From NCBI GenBank assembly GCA_941918925.1, contig OW799233.1, positions 58,371,841 through 58,435,840 of the forward strand: 64,000 nucleotides of DNA, in the 5' to 3' direction. Positions within the stretch are counted from its first letter, which is position 1. Each line of letters starts with the position of its first letter. Both the position numbers and the translations under genes were made by a program. The stretch is from Phyto melanocephala (lineage: Eukaryota; Arthropoda; Insecta; Diptera; Rhinophoridae). The notes below the pieces were generated by a model. It was not told where the DNA came from and made no database searches. It saw nothing but the letters and a program-made list of their open reading frames with translations. This document shows positions 1-10,743 of the stretch, piece after piece.

Positions 1-402
1 AGACATGAATGGAATGATTATTATATTACTAAATCACACCTCACTGGTGCTTTCTTTTTCTCTCTGGTTCCTCTTTTGCCAGACAGACCTTGTTATTTAG
101 GGTCGGGACTTGGCTCGAAAGAGGTAAAATTAGTCAATCGACTTTTATCGGGACACGCGTACGATGGGGTCTATATGTGTATGATTTATAGAAAAGACTC
201 GGATATATGCTCTCACTGTAATATGGTTGACAATGCAGAACATTTAATTTTTCACTGTACAAAATACAGTGATATTCGTTTAAGACACGATCTGTTTAAA
301 AAATTTTCAAGCCTTTTTAACTTACTTAATTCACACAATCTTGAGAACTTTATCAAATTGGTTGACTTCATCAAAGAAGCCAACATTTCGTTTTTAATAT
401 AA
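1..402 (+). pseudogene. LINE ORF2 C-terminal fragment (zinc-knuckle tail)
   Basis: The plus frame ending at a stop at 402 encodes about 108 residues resembling the end of a non-LTR retrotransposon ORF2. A segment with LVNRLLSGHAYDG is followed by a Cys/His cluster (CSHC, then EHLIFHC and KYSDIR). This cluster normally lies downstream of the RNase H domain in I-, LOA- and R1-like LINEs. No reverse transcriptase is present, so this is the 3' end of an element that lies outside the window or is 5'-truncated. It does not match the I-clade LINE at 55199-61384 closely, so it is a different family. The clade is not resolved. Confidence 0.6.
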
Positions 403-687
403 TTCTACCACTAGTTTTAAATTTCGCATAAACACAAGAAGTAGGCATTTTTCAATGCCCAACGTTAACAAAATTTAAAAAGTTTAAATTCAACAAAATT
501 GCATAGCTTTATTTTGCAACCTTATATTGGAAAAGTGTATGTAAACCTGGCCCATCTCTCAATCAATTTGTATGAAGCCCATTTATAAATCTCGTTTTAT
601 TAAAAGGAAAAAGAAAATTTGCACGCTAAACGGTGCCATCCCTGGCACTGTGGCTGGGAGTCACAAATTGCCATTCATCGCAGTATA
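403..687. other. AT-rich intergenic stretch, no gene seen
   Basis: No coding or RNA gene is visible. The first part is presumably the 3' UTR of the LINE remnant. Nothing else recognisable is present before the hAT MITE target-site duplication at 688-695. Confidence 0.5.
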
Positions 688-695
688 CCTTTGAG

Positions 696-1023
696 CAGTG
701 CTATTCAACCTATGGTACGCGTACCACTTGGTGGTACGCGAAAAATTTCCAGTTGGTACGCGAATTCTTTTAAAATTTTAACGATTTTTATTTTGCAATT
801 GGAAACAAAAAGAAAAATCATCCTAAAAGTATACCTTTAATGTACATGTTCTTATGTTTTTTGTAATTTTTATTATTTTTTTTTAATGTTATTTTTTTTA
901 TTATTAATAAATAAATTAGATTAAAAATTTTAAAATTGTTTACATTATATTTTTTTTTGGTGGTACGCGAAAAGTTTGTCGTGAATTTAGTGGTACACGA
1001 GCCAAAAAGATTGAATAGCACTG
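696..1023. mobile_element. hAT-type MITE, 328 bp, 8-bp TSD CCTTTGAG
   Basis: Terminal inverted repeats read CAGTGCTATTCAA at 696 and, reversed, at 1023. Perfect 8-bp direct repeats CCTTTGAG flank it (688-695 and 1024-1031). An 8-bp duplication and CAGTG termini are typical of the hAT superfamily. The subterminal regions carry repeats of GGTACGCG in both orientations on both sides, probable transposase-binding sites. There is no coding capacity. The middle is A/T-rich filler. The perfect TSD suggests a fairly young insertion. Confidence 0.9.
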
Positions 1024-2959
1024 CCTTTGAGTATACGCAAAAGAACCCAAAAAAAAAAAAAAATAAATAAATAAACAAAAACAAAAACAGCAGAGTCCTT
1101 AGCCGATCTTATTTGAGGACACCAGTGATTTGCAGCGTTGTCAACTTTAAAATTTCAAAAAGCACCTAAACCCCTAAAAAGGCGCGTAATTTTCATAAAA
1201 AATCACTGAGTTTAAAATGTGTACAAATTTAACTTTACATTTGCTAATATAATCATTACTTAAAACAATTAAAGCTTTTAGATGCCAGTTGCCCCCTAAA
1301 ATAAATTATTTTACAAATGGCAATAAGACTGGAGTTTTGATTGATATCGATAATCGAAATACAAGTCTAAAGATATTCTGTTCTTTATATTATTAGGCCA
1401 AAACATCCAAATGTACTATCAATGCAAATATTAACCTTATCAGGGTGTCAATTTGTGCTCTAAAAAATTTTAAAATTAAAAGTATTTGCATATTAATTTC
1501 TCTTTTTTATACCCGCCACCAAAAAAATGGTGGGGGTATATTCATTTTGTCATTCCGTTTGTAACACATCGAAATATCCATTCTAGACCCCATAAAGTAT
1601 ATATATTCTGAATCGGGGTTTGATTTGATGACGATCTAGCTATGTCCGTCCGTCTGTCCGTCTGTTGAAAGCACGATAGAGGTCGCACCGAAAAAGCTAG
1701 GGGGCTCAAATTTTGCCAGAATCTTTCTTATAGACAAGGTTTGTTTGGTATTGAAAATGGGCTAAATCGGAATATTAGGAAGAGAGTTATAGCTCGAAAA
1801 GCAAGAGTAGGTCGAAAAAACCGTGTCCTTCTAACATCGAATAAAATGGAATTGTGTCCAAACGGATAAACGTAGAGTCATGAAACTTCGGATATATATT
1901 TCGCGAGTCAAAAGAATATTTCTCCCCAAAAATTGCTTAAATCTATGCATTAGAAAAGGAGTTATAGGTCAAAATGTACGAAAATTTATACCGATCAGTG
2001 TATATTTGAAATTTAAAACGTAATAAAACTGACAAAACTATATGTACGGTTCTGAAATTTTGCAAACATGGATTTTTGGTCAAAGTCTTCGTTATAACGG
2101 AAAATAAATGTGCCACGTCCACTTTTTTTTTAATTTTTATAAAAATATATTAGTCATATTCATTTGCATTTATTCATTGCAGATGGCGACATCTGTTGAA
2201 GGCGCCACTACATTTTGCAAACACTGAGGATGATGTCTTTGCTAAACATCACGTAGAACACTAGATGACTCTAGTAACATTTTTTTGCACAAACTACAAA
2301 GGAATTTTATAGGGGTTTGTGAAAACGAAAATGACCGAAGTTTGTTGACAAAAATTAACTAGAGTAATGATTTGTGCCCAACTTTACATATAGTTGTACA
2401 CACAGTCTTATGAGGTTTAAGATTTAAAAATATTAAAAAAAAAATGTCCATCAGTAGATTTAAAATAAGTATTTGAATATTTAAAATACATATTTTAACT
2501 AAATTTTTTTTATTTATCTATTTTTTTGTAAAGGGTGGTTAAATTTTAAGGGCCACAGGGTGATTCAAAATAGACATGCTCAGCATTTTGTTAAAACGGG
2601 AAACTTACGAAATAAGTTTTGTATAATTTTAAAATTTGTTAGCCATTAGTACATGAAAATAAATTGTTTATAATGTTTAGAAATAATTTTTTTTTTATCT
2701 TTAGGTCTAAATTTTCCTAAATTCCTTTTTTTAATACACCATAACTTCTAGAAAACATAAGATAACAAAAAGAAATTAGCATCATTTAGTAGATAAAACT
2801 CTCCTCTATACCCCTATACCCCACTGTATACCCGGGACGATCCGAGCGTGATCACCAGACCAATTTTTGTGACACAAGGTCAAATATTTTTTGCAAAATT
2901 TTAGTAAAAGAGCTAAACAAATTTTTTTGTAAAGTGTTTTTTTTAAGTATTTTAGTTTT

Positions 2960-4481
2960 TATACCTGCAACCAAAAAAATGGTATATATATTCTTAATCG
3001 GGGTTTTATTTTATGACGATCTAGCTATGTCCGTCCGTCTGTCCGTCTGTTAAAAGCACGATAGAGGTCCCATCGAAAAAGCTAGTGGGCTCAAATTTTG
3101 CCAGAATATGTCTTATACACAAGGTTTGTTTGGAATAGAAAATTGGCTAAATCGGAATATAAGGAAGAAAGTTATAGCTCGTAATGCAAGAGTAGGTCGA
3201 AAGAACCATGTCCTTCCAACATCGAATAAAATGGAGTTGTGTCCACCAGCATCTACGTATGAGTCATGAAACTCCAAATATAAACTACCTGAGCAAAAAC
3301 AATATATCTACCTAAAAATTGCCTAAATGCATGCATTAGGAAGGGAGTTAGAGATCAAAATGTACGAAAATTTATACCGCGCAGTGTATTTTTCAGTATG
3401 TTCAAAATTTTAAACCTAATAAGAGTGGCAAAATTAGATCTACGATTCTGAAATTTTGCAGGAATTGCTTTTTGGTCAAAGGCTTTCTTTTGACGGAAAA
3501 TAAATATGACACGCCAACCTCCTATACAACGTTTGCTCTCAAATTCTTATAATTTTTCTACAAATCGAATAATAAAGGACTTTATTGAAATTTATAAGTT
3601 GTATTTATTAGCATAAATAACTTCGACACACCTACTATAACGCCCACTTTTCACGTTATCTACTGTTAATGAAATTTAAATTTATAAAACCGACAAAATT
3701 AGAGGTATGATGATAAAATTTGCTACGGAAATCCTTCTAGTCAATGTTATTGTTATGCCAGAAAATTTAGGTGACACGCCGACTCTTACGCCCACATCCT
3801 ATACAATGCCTTATCTCAAATTCATATAATTTCTCAATGAATAAATATTTTGGAAGAATTACGGACTATATTGAAATATCTAAGTTGTATTTATTAGCAG
3901 AAATTTTATAAACACGCTTACTTTAACGCCCATTTTCACTGAAACACTTAATTTACGAAAACATTTTACCAGCATATCGAAGTTATAAAGGGTGGGTTAA
4001 TTTTAAGGGCCGATTGATGATTTTGAATAAAACACAAATTATTTAGGAAATTATTATCATTTCTTTTTTAATGATAATGTTTGTATGGTTCAATTATGTG
4101 TGGAACAAAATATCGGCCAAATGGCCCCCGCGACCTCAACGGCACACCTCGATCCGATAGTCCAAATTTTCAATAACATTGCTGATGCTCAATTGTTTGG
4201 CACGATGATGAGTCGAAGTTGACTGTTTTTTTGCCACACTATCGTGAAAAACAGGAATGCTTCTCATTTCACGAATTAAGAAGGCATTCATAGATATTCT
4301 AACATTTTATACAGACCTGTTTTAAATTTAAAATTTAACCACCTTCTACAAAGAAAGTGATGTTTATTTTAGAGATTATTCCAAGCGATTAACAAAATAA
4401 TAAATATTGTGCTTTAAATGTACACAAAATTGGTGGTGGGTATAAAAGATTCGGCACAGCCGAATATAGTGCTCTTACTTG
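2960..4481 (+). mobile_element. Second INE-1-like head inside copy A
   Basis: A fresh TATACC start at 2960 repeats the head modules (GTCCGTCCGTCTGTCC at about 3030, then AAGCACGATAGAGG) about 1.45 kb after the first head. Copy A is therefore two elements, tandem or nested, sharing one 3' end at 4481. The body includes CACGCCAACCTCC and GCCCACTTTTCACG blocks comparable to the internal repeats of copy C. Confidence 0.6.
3988..4346 (-). mobile_element. Mariner-derived MITE (M1), TA target site
   Basis: The element starts AAGGGTGGGTTAATTTTAAG after TA (3986-3987) and ends AAATTTAACCACCTTC before TA (4347-4348), giving inverted termini. The empty site is preserved in copy D near 23505-23540, where the same flanks join across a single TA. 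Reading the minus strand, remnants of an IS630/Tc1/mariner transposase appear: an N-terminal helix-turn-helix piece (like AQQL) joined directly to a C-terminal piece ending LADILF and a stop. It is an internally deleted, non-autonomous derivative, related to the copies at 20961-21582 and 38885-39298. Confidence 0.8.
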
Positions 4482-5150
4482 TTTATTTTCACCAAGGTTT
4501 GATCAACTTGAAACTTTACTTACAAAATAAATTCTCGTAACAATTTCATTTTATAAAAAGTAGGTGGTTTATGTCTCATAAACCATACAGGATATCAACA
4601 AACCAGTATCGGAAATAAGTTACAATTAATAATAAACAAGCAAAACACTCAAATAACAGAAACATTGTATACTATCAATCCTTATAATCTTCTTAATTAT
4701 TAGTTTTAGTATCATAAGCTGAAAGTATTATCAACATAATATCATTTTACAATGAGTAAATATTTTTTAGCTTTGTTAAGATACAAAATACGTAAGGGTA
4801 ATTAAAGATATTTACCCTTACAAAAATTGTTTTCAATTAAAAAAATTATTTTCAAATTTAGTATTTGGTGTCACCGAATTAAAAATAAAAGCACTAAAAA
4901 CTTAAAAAAAAATCACCAAGCACTAACTCGCAATTTTTTCGCTTCCAAAATGTTAAAAATCACCAAAAACGGTGATAAAATCACCGAGTTGACAACGCTG
5001 GTGATTTGTTATCAAAAATTAGCAACTGCGCTCAAATTTGGATGTCGGCCTGATAAAATTATACAATGAACGGCGACAGCTTACAAAAATTGTTGCGGCT
5101 TGGCTTAGCCGTTTAGCACAGGTCTCTGCTTATTAAATACGACAGCACAA

Positions 5151-5394
5151 TACAAAGTCCTATTATTATAAGACACTTTTTGTTTGAAAACCAACAACAA
5201 CATTTTTAAACCATTGTAAAATTTTAGGACAATAGGACAATATGACATGATAAGACACCTTGTGAATCACCCAATAGCGTACAAAGTTCTATTATTATAA
5301 GACACTTTTTGTTTGAAAAGCAGCAACAACATTTTTAAACCATTGTAAAATTTTAGGACAATATGACATGATAAGACACCTTGTGAATCACCCA
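5151..5394. repeat. 129-bp tandem duplication upstream of Alg-2
   Basis: A block beginning TACAAAGTCCTATTATTATA at 5151 recurs with few changes at 5280 (period 129 bp). The second copy lacks a short AATAGGAC segment. Both contain GACACTTTTTGTTTGAAAA and CACCTTGTGAATCACCCAAT. No coding capacity. It lies 320-560 bp upstream of the Alg-2 ATG and could belong to its promoter region or be an unclassified repeat. Confidence 0.85.
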
Positions 5395-5712
5395 ATTATT
5401 TTTTTTAAATATCAATCAATTCCAACTGTCAATTATTTAAAATAAACAAACAATAAGAAATATATGCTAAATGTGACAGCTTCAGGTAAGATACTACAAA
5501 AAAAAAACAATCAGCTGATTGGGTACGACTACCTTATTAATCTGCCTTGAATCAGTTTTTTTTTTTTTTGTTTGTGGAACTGGTAAAAGGCAAGGCATAT
5601 TCAACCGCTTGGTAAAATAATAGATTTTAAGTTTTTAGTGTATATTCTGTGTTTTTTTAGGTATAAAATTAAATTAGATTTTTGTATACATACATATAAC
5701 ATTTACAAAATA

Positions 5713-6378
<666 letters not shown>

Positions 6379-6555
6379 TATCAAATCTTAAAAGTTTCCC
6401 GATCAACAACATACATACAACATCTTCATGGTGCCAAATACAGGATATGTATACAAATATTTTAAATACCTGGTCAATCATTAATATTACTATTTGTATC
6501 ACCTACGCATTAACAAGAATTTAATTAAATTAAAACTATTTTTTAATTGGCATTG

Positions 6556-6561
6556 AATAAA
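6556..6561 (+). terminator. Likely Alg-2 polyadenylation signal
   Basis: AATAAA lies 178 bp past the Alg-2 stop codon. A second AATAAA is at 6645-6650. Either could set the 3' end. Inferred from position only. Confidence 0.5.
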
Positions 6562-7744
6562 ATTTGTATAAATGTTTCACAACTTCCTTAGTGATATTGG
6601 GTTAACTTTATGTATATTCAAATTTTTATATGTATTAAGAAAAAAATAAAGGTTATTTTTCATGTTATAAACATGTAACAAACGTTCGGTTGTATAATCG
6701 AGAAACTATAGGAGTTTGAATATTTTTGACGGCGCAATTTGTTTTAATGTAAAACAATATTGGCTTATTGTACAAACATACACAAATTTTTTAGTCTTCT
6801 AGTCTTTATGGGATAAAACGAACTGTAAACGAATGACTCAATTTTGTTTTTTTTTTTTTACAAAAAAATTTAAAAACTTTCTAATGCATTCATTTATTTT
6901 AAAAACATTGTTAAATTAACTCATTGAGAACTTAACAGTTGGGAATTGTAATTCATCTTATTTAATTTTCTACTTAGTATAAGCTGCATAGTTCTAAGCC
7001 TTTTAATTACATGAAATATGTATATAATAACACGATATGCATGATTAATTTTAACTTTTTACATCTGAACTCATTCAACTTTTAATTTAGTTATTTTTTT
7101 TTTAAATGATTGCAATCAAGAATTTGTAATTCATGATCAATTTATTTTTTTTATATTTAATATTTTTTGTAAATTAATGAATTTAAAAATCAAAATTCAT
7201 TGCCTGAATGATTTGTAATTTTATTCAAAACGAATCATTCTTTTACAGCACAGAAATCAAGGGAAAAAATCAAAAAGTAATTTTTTCACATTGCACTCAC
7301 TATGTTCTACTAATAAATAGTCTGATATTTATATAATAGTTTTAAAAAAATTTTCAATTTGAATTGGACAAAAAGCATTCGCGTAACTAGACAATGACAA
7401 GAATTTAAAAAAAATAAACTTATACATATAAAATGAACTTAGTTTAAGATAACTAGCACATATAGAAACTAATATGTGGTTAGAAATTCACTAACGAGTT
7501 TCTTCATACTAGTGGCGATAGGGAAAAACTGCTTATGTCTAATTTTATAATTTTTCAGGAAAGCAATTTTAAATTTTTGAGTGGATTTCAAATTTTGATT
7601 CCTCTTGAAATAAATACTATATTATGAAATCTGCGCTATAAAAATTAAATGGCATATTTATATTCGTACATTTAGCTAAATTATAAGTTAAAATAAGTTA
7701 TTTCAAACGATATTGTTCTTTGAAAATGTACAAGGTGTGCAAAA
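6562..7744. other. AT-rich 3' flank of Alg-2, no gene seen
   Basis: No open frame with recognisable content, no clear inverted repeats and no RNA gene. Homopolymeric A and T runs are frequent. It could be unique intergenic DNA or very old repeat. Confidence 0.5.
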
Positions 7745-8296
7745 AAAAGTCATCCGATGTTGTTCTGCTCTCATTTTTTTTTCTAAATGAAAAACTTCGA
7801 TTTTGGTTTTTGATTATGTTTATTAGAACCTTTAGATTATTATTGGTCAAGTCGAGAAGATGATATCGGCCAAATAGGCGCTTTCACAACTGATTGCTAT
7901 ACGGGCTCGTTTTATGGCATTTTTAATAACTTCGGCGAGAAGTCCGGGCGACAGATTCTCGCACTCGTTCGAATGTTGTCTTTGAAGGTTTCCAGGGTCT
8001 CGGGCTTGTTCACGTAAACATGGAAATTCAAAAAACGTCTGGAACGGTTAAGTCGGGCGATCTTGCGTGTCAATTTAAATCGCCAAAATGGGAGATGAGG
8101 CGGCCTCCAGAATATCGGTTGTGGCTCGCGCAGTATGTGCCGTTGCTCCGTCCTGTTGGAACCATCGCTTGTTCACTTGTATTCTCCATCTTTCTAGTTC
8201 ACAAATATCAAAACAGATTTGACATTGGCCGCCATTTGCAAAAATAAGAGCATCTTCCAATAGGATCATTTCATTTGGTCCACCTAGTATAAGCAA
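7745..8296 (-). pseudogene. Mariner/IS630-type transposase remnant
   Basis: Reading the minus strand, the DDE/D core piece RWFQQDGATAHTAR, with the second catalytic Asp in QQDGA, is followed by a damaged stretch and then, in another frame, VYVNKPETLETFKDNIR, the C-terminal part of the same family. A third-frame piece ending LADIIFST closes the protein. At least two frameshifts and stops are present and the N-terminal HTH region is missing. The C-terminal LADIIF matches the tail of the M1-M3 MITE remnants, so they are related. It sits about 1.4 kb downstream of Alg-2. No inverted repeats were found. Confidence 0.85.
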
Positions 8297-8597
8297 TATG
8301 TTAACTATACGCTATAACTTCCTGCAAAATTTTCCAAAATGGTTGAGTTTGTCTGGGGATAGCTTTGAACTCCGGGATTGCAATGATGTGAATATATAGA
8401 TTTTAGCTTAAGTAGACTTAAGCAATTTTTACTTTTTGCTGCAGACATATCTGTCCTTTTTTCATATATCATACTATTGATTTTAATAATTGGTTGTCAT
8501 AGGACTCTTATTATGTATTTAGTTAATTTTTATATAGTTTTATACTAGTTAAAATACTAGTGTGTATGCTAGAGTGTACCTACTAGTGATGTATTGA
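8297..8597. other. Spacer, nothing recognised
   Basis: AT-rich sequence between the mariner remnant and the next hAT-type element. No gene, hairpin or known repeat was recognised. Confidence 0.4.
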
Positions 8598-8605
8598 CTA
8601 CCAAT

Positions 8606-9732
8606 TAGGGTTGGGCAAAATATATCGATATATCAAAATATCGATATTTAGTTTAAAAAATTTCGATATTAATCGCCGATATTTTAAATACCTCAATATC
8701 GATACATCGATATTTATTTACTAATATCAGAGCCGATATTTTTAAAAGTTTTCCAAAAGAAGGTACAGCAACAAAGGCGAATTTAGTTTAATTTAGGATT
8801 CTTATTATATACTTATACAATAACAATACCTCAATTGTTAACTTTAAACTTAAGATTTTCTGTTGAAGTTTTGGTTTATTTTTTGTTTTTATACCCTTCA
8901 CACAGTGAAAAAGGGTATATATAAGTCTGTCATTCCGTGTGAAATTTTTACAATTTTCATTTCCGATCCCATAAAGTATATATTTTCTGAAAGCTTATGA
9001 ATAGGGGAGTCGATTAAGCTCTGTCAGTCTGTCCGTCTGTCTGCGCGTATGTTGAAATCAACTTTTTGAAGGCCCCTGACATCAACAAGGTATTAAAATA
9101 TCAGAAATATTCGGGAGCAAATCGGTATTGAAAATCAGAAAAATCAGCATGACTAAACGTTGTGAAGGGTATATAAGATTCGGCACGGCTAAATATAGCA
9201 CTCTTACTGGTTTTGTTTGATTTAGTCATATAACTGATCTCATCCTTAATCGAAAATATTTTTCAGAATTTATTTTATAGATTTGGTGTAAACAATACAT
9301 CAATTCTTGACTTTAAAACTTAAGATCGTCGAATGAATTTTTGGTTTATTTTTTGTTTTTATGTTTGATCTAGTCTTATAACTGATCTTATCCTTCATCG
9401 TAAATATTTTTTCTAATTTTCGTTTTTATAAGTTCACGCATAAGAGTAAGCATTTATACTATTAATATATATTATAATATCTAGTTTATTTATTATAAAA
9501 ATTGGAATAAAAAGTTACTACGAAACCTAATATAAGTACATCTATTTTTGTTTGTATGTACATAAGTGGGTGTGTTTAATTTTCAAATGTAAATCATTTC
9601 AACAATAACTAGGTAAATATGATTCAGTCGATATATCGAAATATCGATATTTTAAATATAATAAATATCGATGGTAAAATAAAATATCGATATAATAAAT
9701 ATCGATAGATTTTTCCAATTTGCCCATCCCTA
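8606..9732. mobile_element. hAT-type element with subterminal TATCGATA arrays
   Basis: Termini TAGGGTTGGGCAAA (8606) and TTTGCCCATCCCTA (ending 9732) are inverted repeats with one mismatch. They are flanked by perfect 8-bp repeats CTACCAAT (8598-8605 and 9733-9740), as for hAT insertions. Both subterminal regions (about 8620-8740 and 9625-9715) are packed with ATCGATA/TATCGAT motifs. The interior hosts an INE-1-like short element at 8890-9210. No transposase is present. The TATCGATA motif equals the DRE core bound by DREF in Drosophila. Confidence 0.85.
8890..9210 (+). mobile_element. Short INE-1-like repeat, subfamily 2
   Basis: Starts TATACCCTTCACACAGTG, has CCCATAAAGTATATATTTTC and GTCTGTCCGTCTGTCTG blocks, and ends with AAGATTCGGCACGGC followed by ATAGCACTCTTACTGG. 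Length 321 bp, much shorter than subfamily 1 because the tandem middle is absent. The start TTCACACAGTGAAAAAGGGT distinguishes it from subfamily 1 (CGCCACC). It is inserted inside the hAT-type element. Confidence 0.7.
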
Positions 9733-9802
9733 CTACCAATTTTTAAGTATTGGCGATTGCGAATATTTGAAGCCGATATTCAGTTAGCCCTGCATATAAG
9801 TA

Positions 9803-10228
9803 CTAGAAAAGCCCGGCGCGCGTTGCTACGCCCCTTAATGAATAAAAATGCATTCTGAATTTAAATTGAATAACAAGTGCAAAAAGCTAAATATTATAAC
9901 TTTTTTCAATGGGCGTGACATTGCCCACTTTTCTAATCTCGAAACTGTATAGTCATGACAGCTTAATATGTTTGCAAAGTTTCAGAAAAATCAGTGAAGT
10001 TCAAGTTGCTTAAAATGATTTTTATTTTTATGGGCGTGGCCCTGCCCACTTTTCTAATCACGAAATTATAAAGTCATGAGGCCCTGCCCACTTTTTTCCA
10101 CTCATAAACACTACCTGGTATGAGTACAACAACTTGCCAAAGTTTGAGTCCGATCGGTTTTACAGTTTCGGAGTCTATAGCTAACACACACACACAAACA
10201 GAGTTTCACTTTTATATATATAGATATT
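9803..10228. repeat. Interspersed repeat with GGGCGTGG modules
   Basis: Bounded by CTAGAAAAGCCCGGCGCGCG on the left and, on the right, a (CA)n stretch then GTTTCACTTTTATATATA. Internal modules read TTTTTATGGGCGTGGCCCTG and TTTCTAATCACGAAATTATA. A related copy in the opposite orientation, with more internal tandem units, is at 41622-42075. It has no coding capacity. The family is common-looking in insects, but I cannot name its class. Confidence 0.55.
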
Positions 10229-10249
10229 TGAAGTTGATGCGTAACCCCC

Positions 10250-10370
10250 ATACCTAAACAAGAGCGTTGAGCGTCAAGCGTTGAAGTTTTACATGTGTTT
10301 TGTTTTTGTTACAATAACAAAATACATGCAAAATTGCAACGCTTGACGCTCAACGCTCTTGTTTAGGTAT
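10250..10370. repeat. Snap-back (hairpin) element, 121 bp
   Basis: The arm starting ATACCTAAACAAGAGCGTTG is the inverse of the arm ending CAACGCTCTTGTTTAGGTAT. Pairing extends about 45-50 bp per arm around a short loop near 10305-10318. No protein. It resembles a foldback MITE, and transcription in either direction would give a long hairpin RNA. Confidence 0.9.
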
Positions 10371-10743
10371 AGGCCTAAGTTGCACACCTTTTTATTATCG
10401 TTTGTATTTATCAGCTTTATAACTTAATTAATAACTATAAAAAATTTATTTCATTTAAAGATTACATATGCTAAATGAAATAAAAGACAACTTTGTTAAT
10501 GTGTTTAATTTTTAGTTTGTTTTTTTAGGCTTGTATAAGTAGGTGATTATTTAAGTTTAAAATAAATTTAGATTTATATCAAGAGTTCCTGAACCTTAAA
10601 CACAGTCTATTAAGTTTTTAATATTGAGTAGGCCATATTTTATCAGCGGATAAAATATTTCATTCACCTAATAAACATTTCATAATATATATAAAAGGTA
10701 AGAATCAGCTCAATTTTTAAAGATTAAAATTTATATTAATTTT
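10371..10743. other. AT-rich spacer, nothing recognised
   Basis: No gene or repeat boundary was recognised between the snap-back element and the following INE-1-like copy. Confidence 0.4.

Larger units (their letters stand above)
1508..4481 (+). mobile_element. INE-1/DINE-1-like (Helentron-related) composite, copy A
   Basis: The 5' end starts TATACCCGCCACC and continues into the GACCCCATAAAGTATATA and GTCCGTCCGTCTGTCC blocks. The 3' end carries a short hairpin (ATTCGGC-ACA-GCCGAAT) followed by ATAGTGCTCTTACTTG. This head-and-tail organisation and the internal GCCCAC motifs resemble Drosophila INE-1/DINE-1, described as non-autonomous Helentrons. Assignment is by recognition; homology to Drosophila should be tested. 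A second 5' head lies at 2960 and a mariner MITE at 3988-4346. Another mariner-MITE terminus (AAGGGTGGTTAAATTTTAAG) begins at 2531 after a TA without a visible partner. Confidence 0.65.
1133..5000. mobile_element. hAT-type element carrying a nested INE-1-like composite
   Basis: Termini CAGCGTTGTCAAC (1133) and GTTGACAACGCTG (ending 5000) are perfect inverted repeats. They are flanked by perfect 8-bp direct repeats GTGATTTG (1125-1132 and 5001-5008), the hAT signature. The element's own DNA is about 1133-1507 and 4482-5000, roughly 0.9 kb; the rest is an INE-1-like composite inserted into it. Near the right end, short GGTGATTTT/TCACC motifs recur, possible subterminal binding sites. No transposase is visible, so it is non-autonomous. 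Its right end lies about 700 bp upstream of the Alg-2 start codon. Confidence 0.85.

Noticed and set aside
818..1084. Minus-strand open frame over the hAT MITE
   Set aside because: Poly-Phe/Lys low-complexity translation of T/A runs within a non-coding element.
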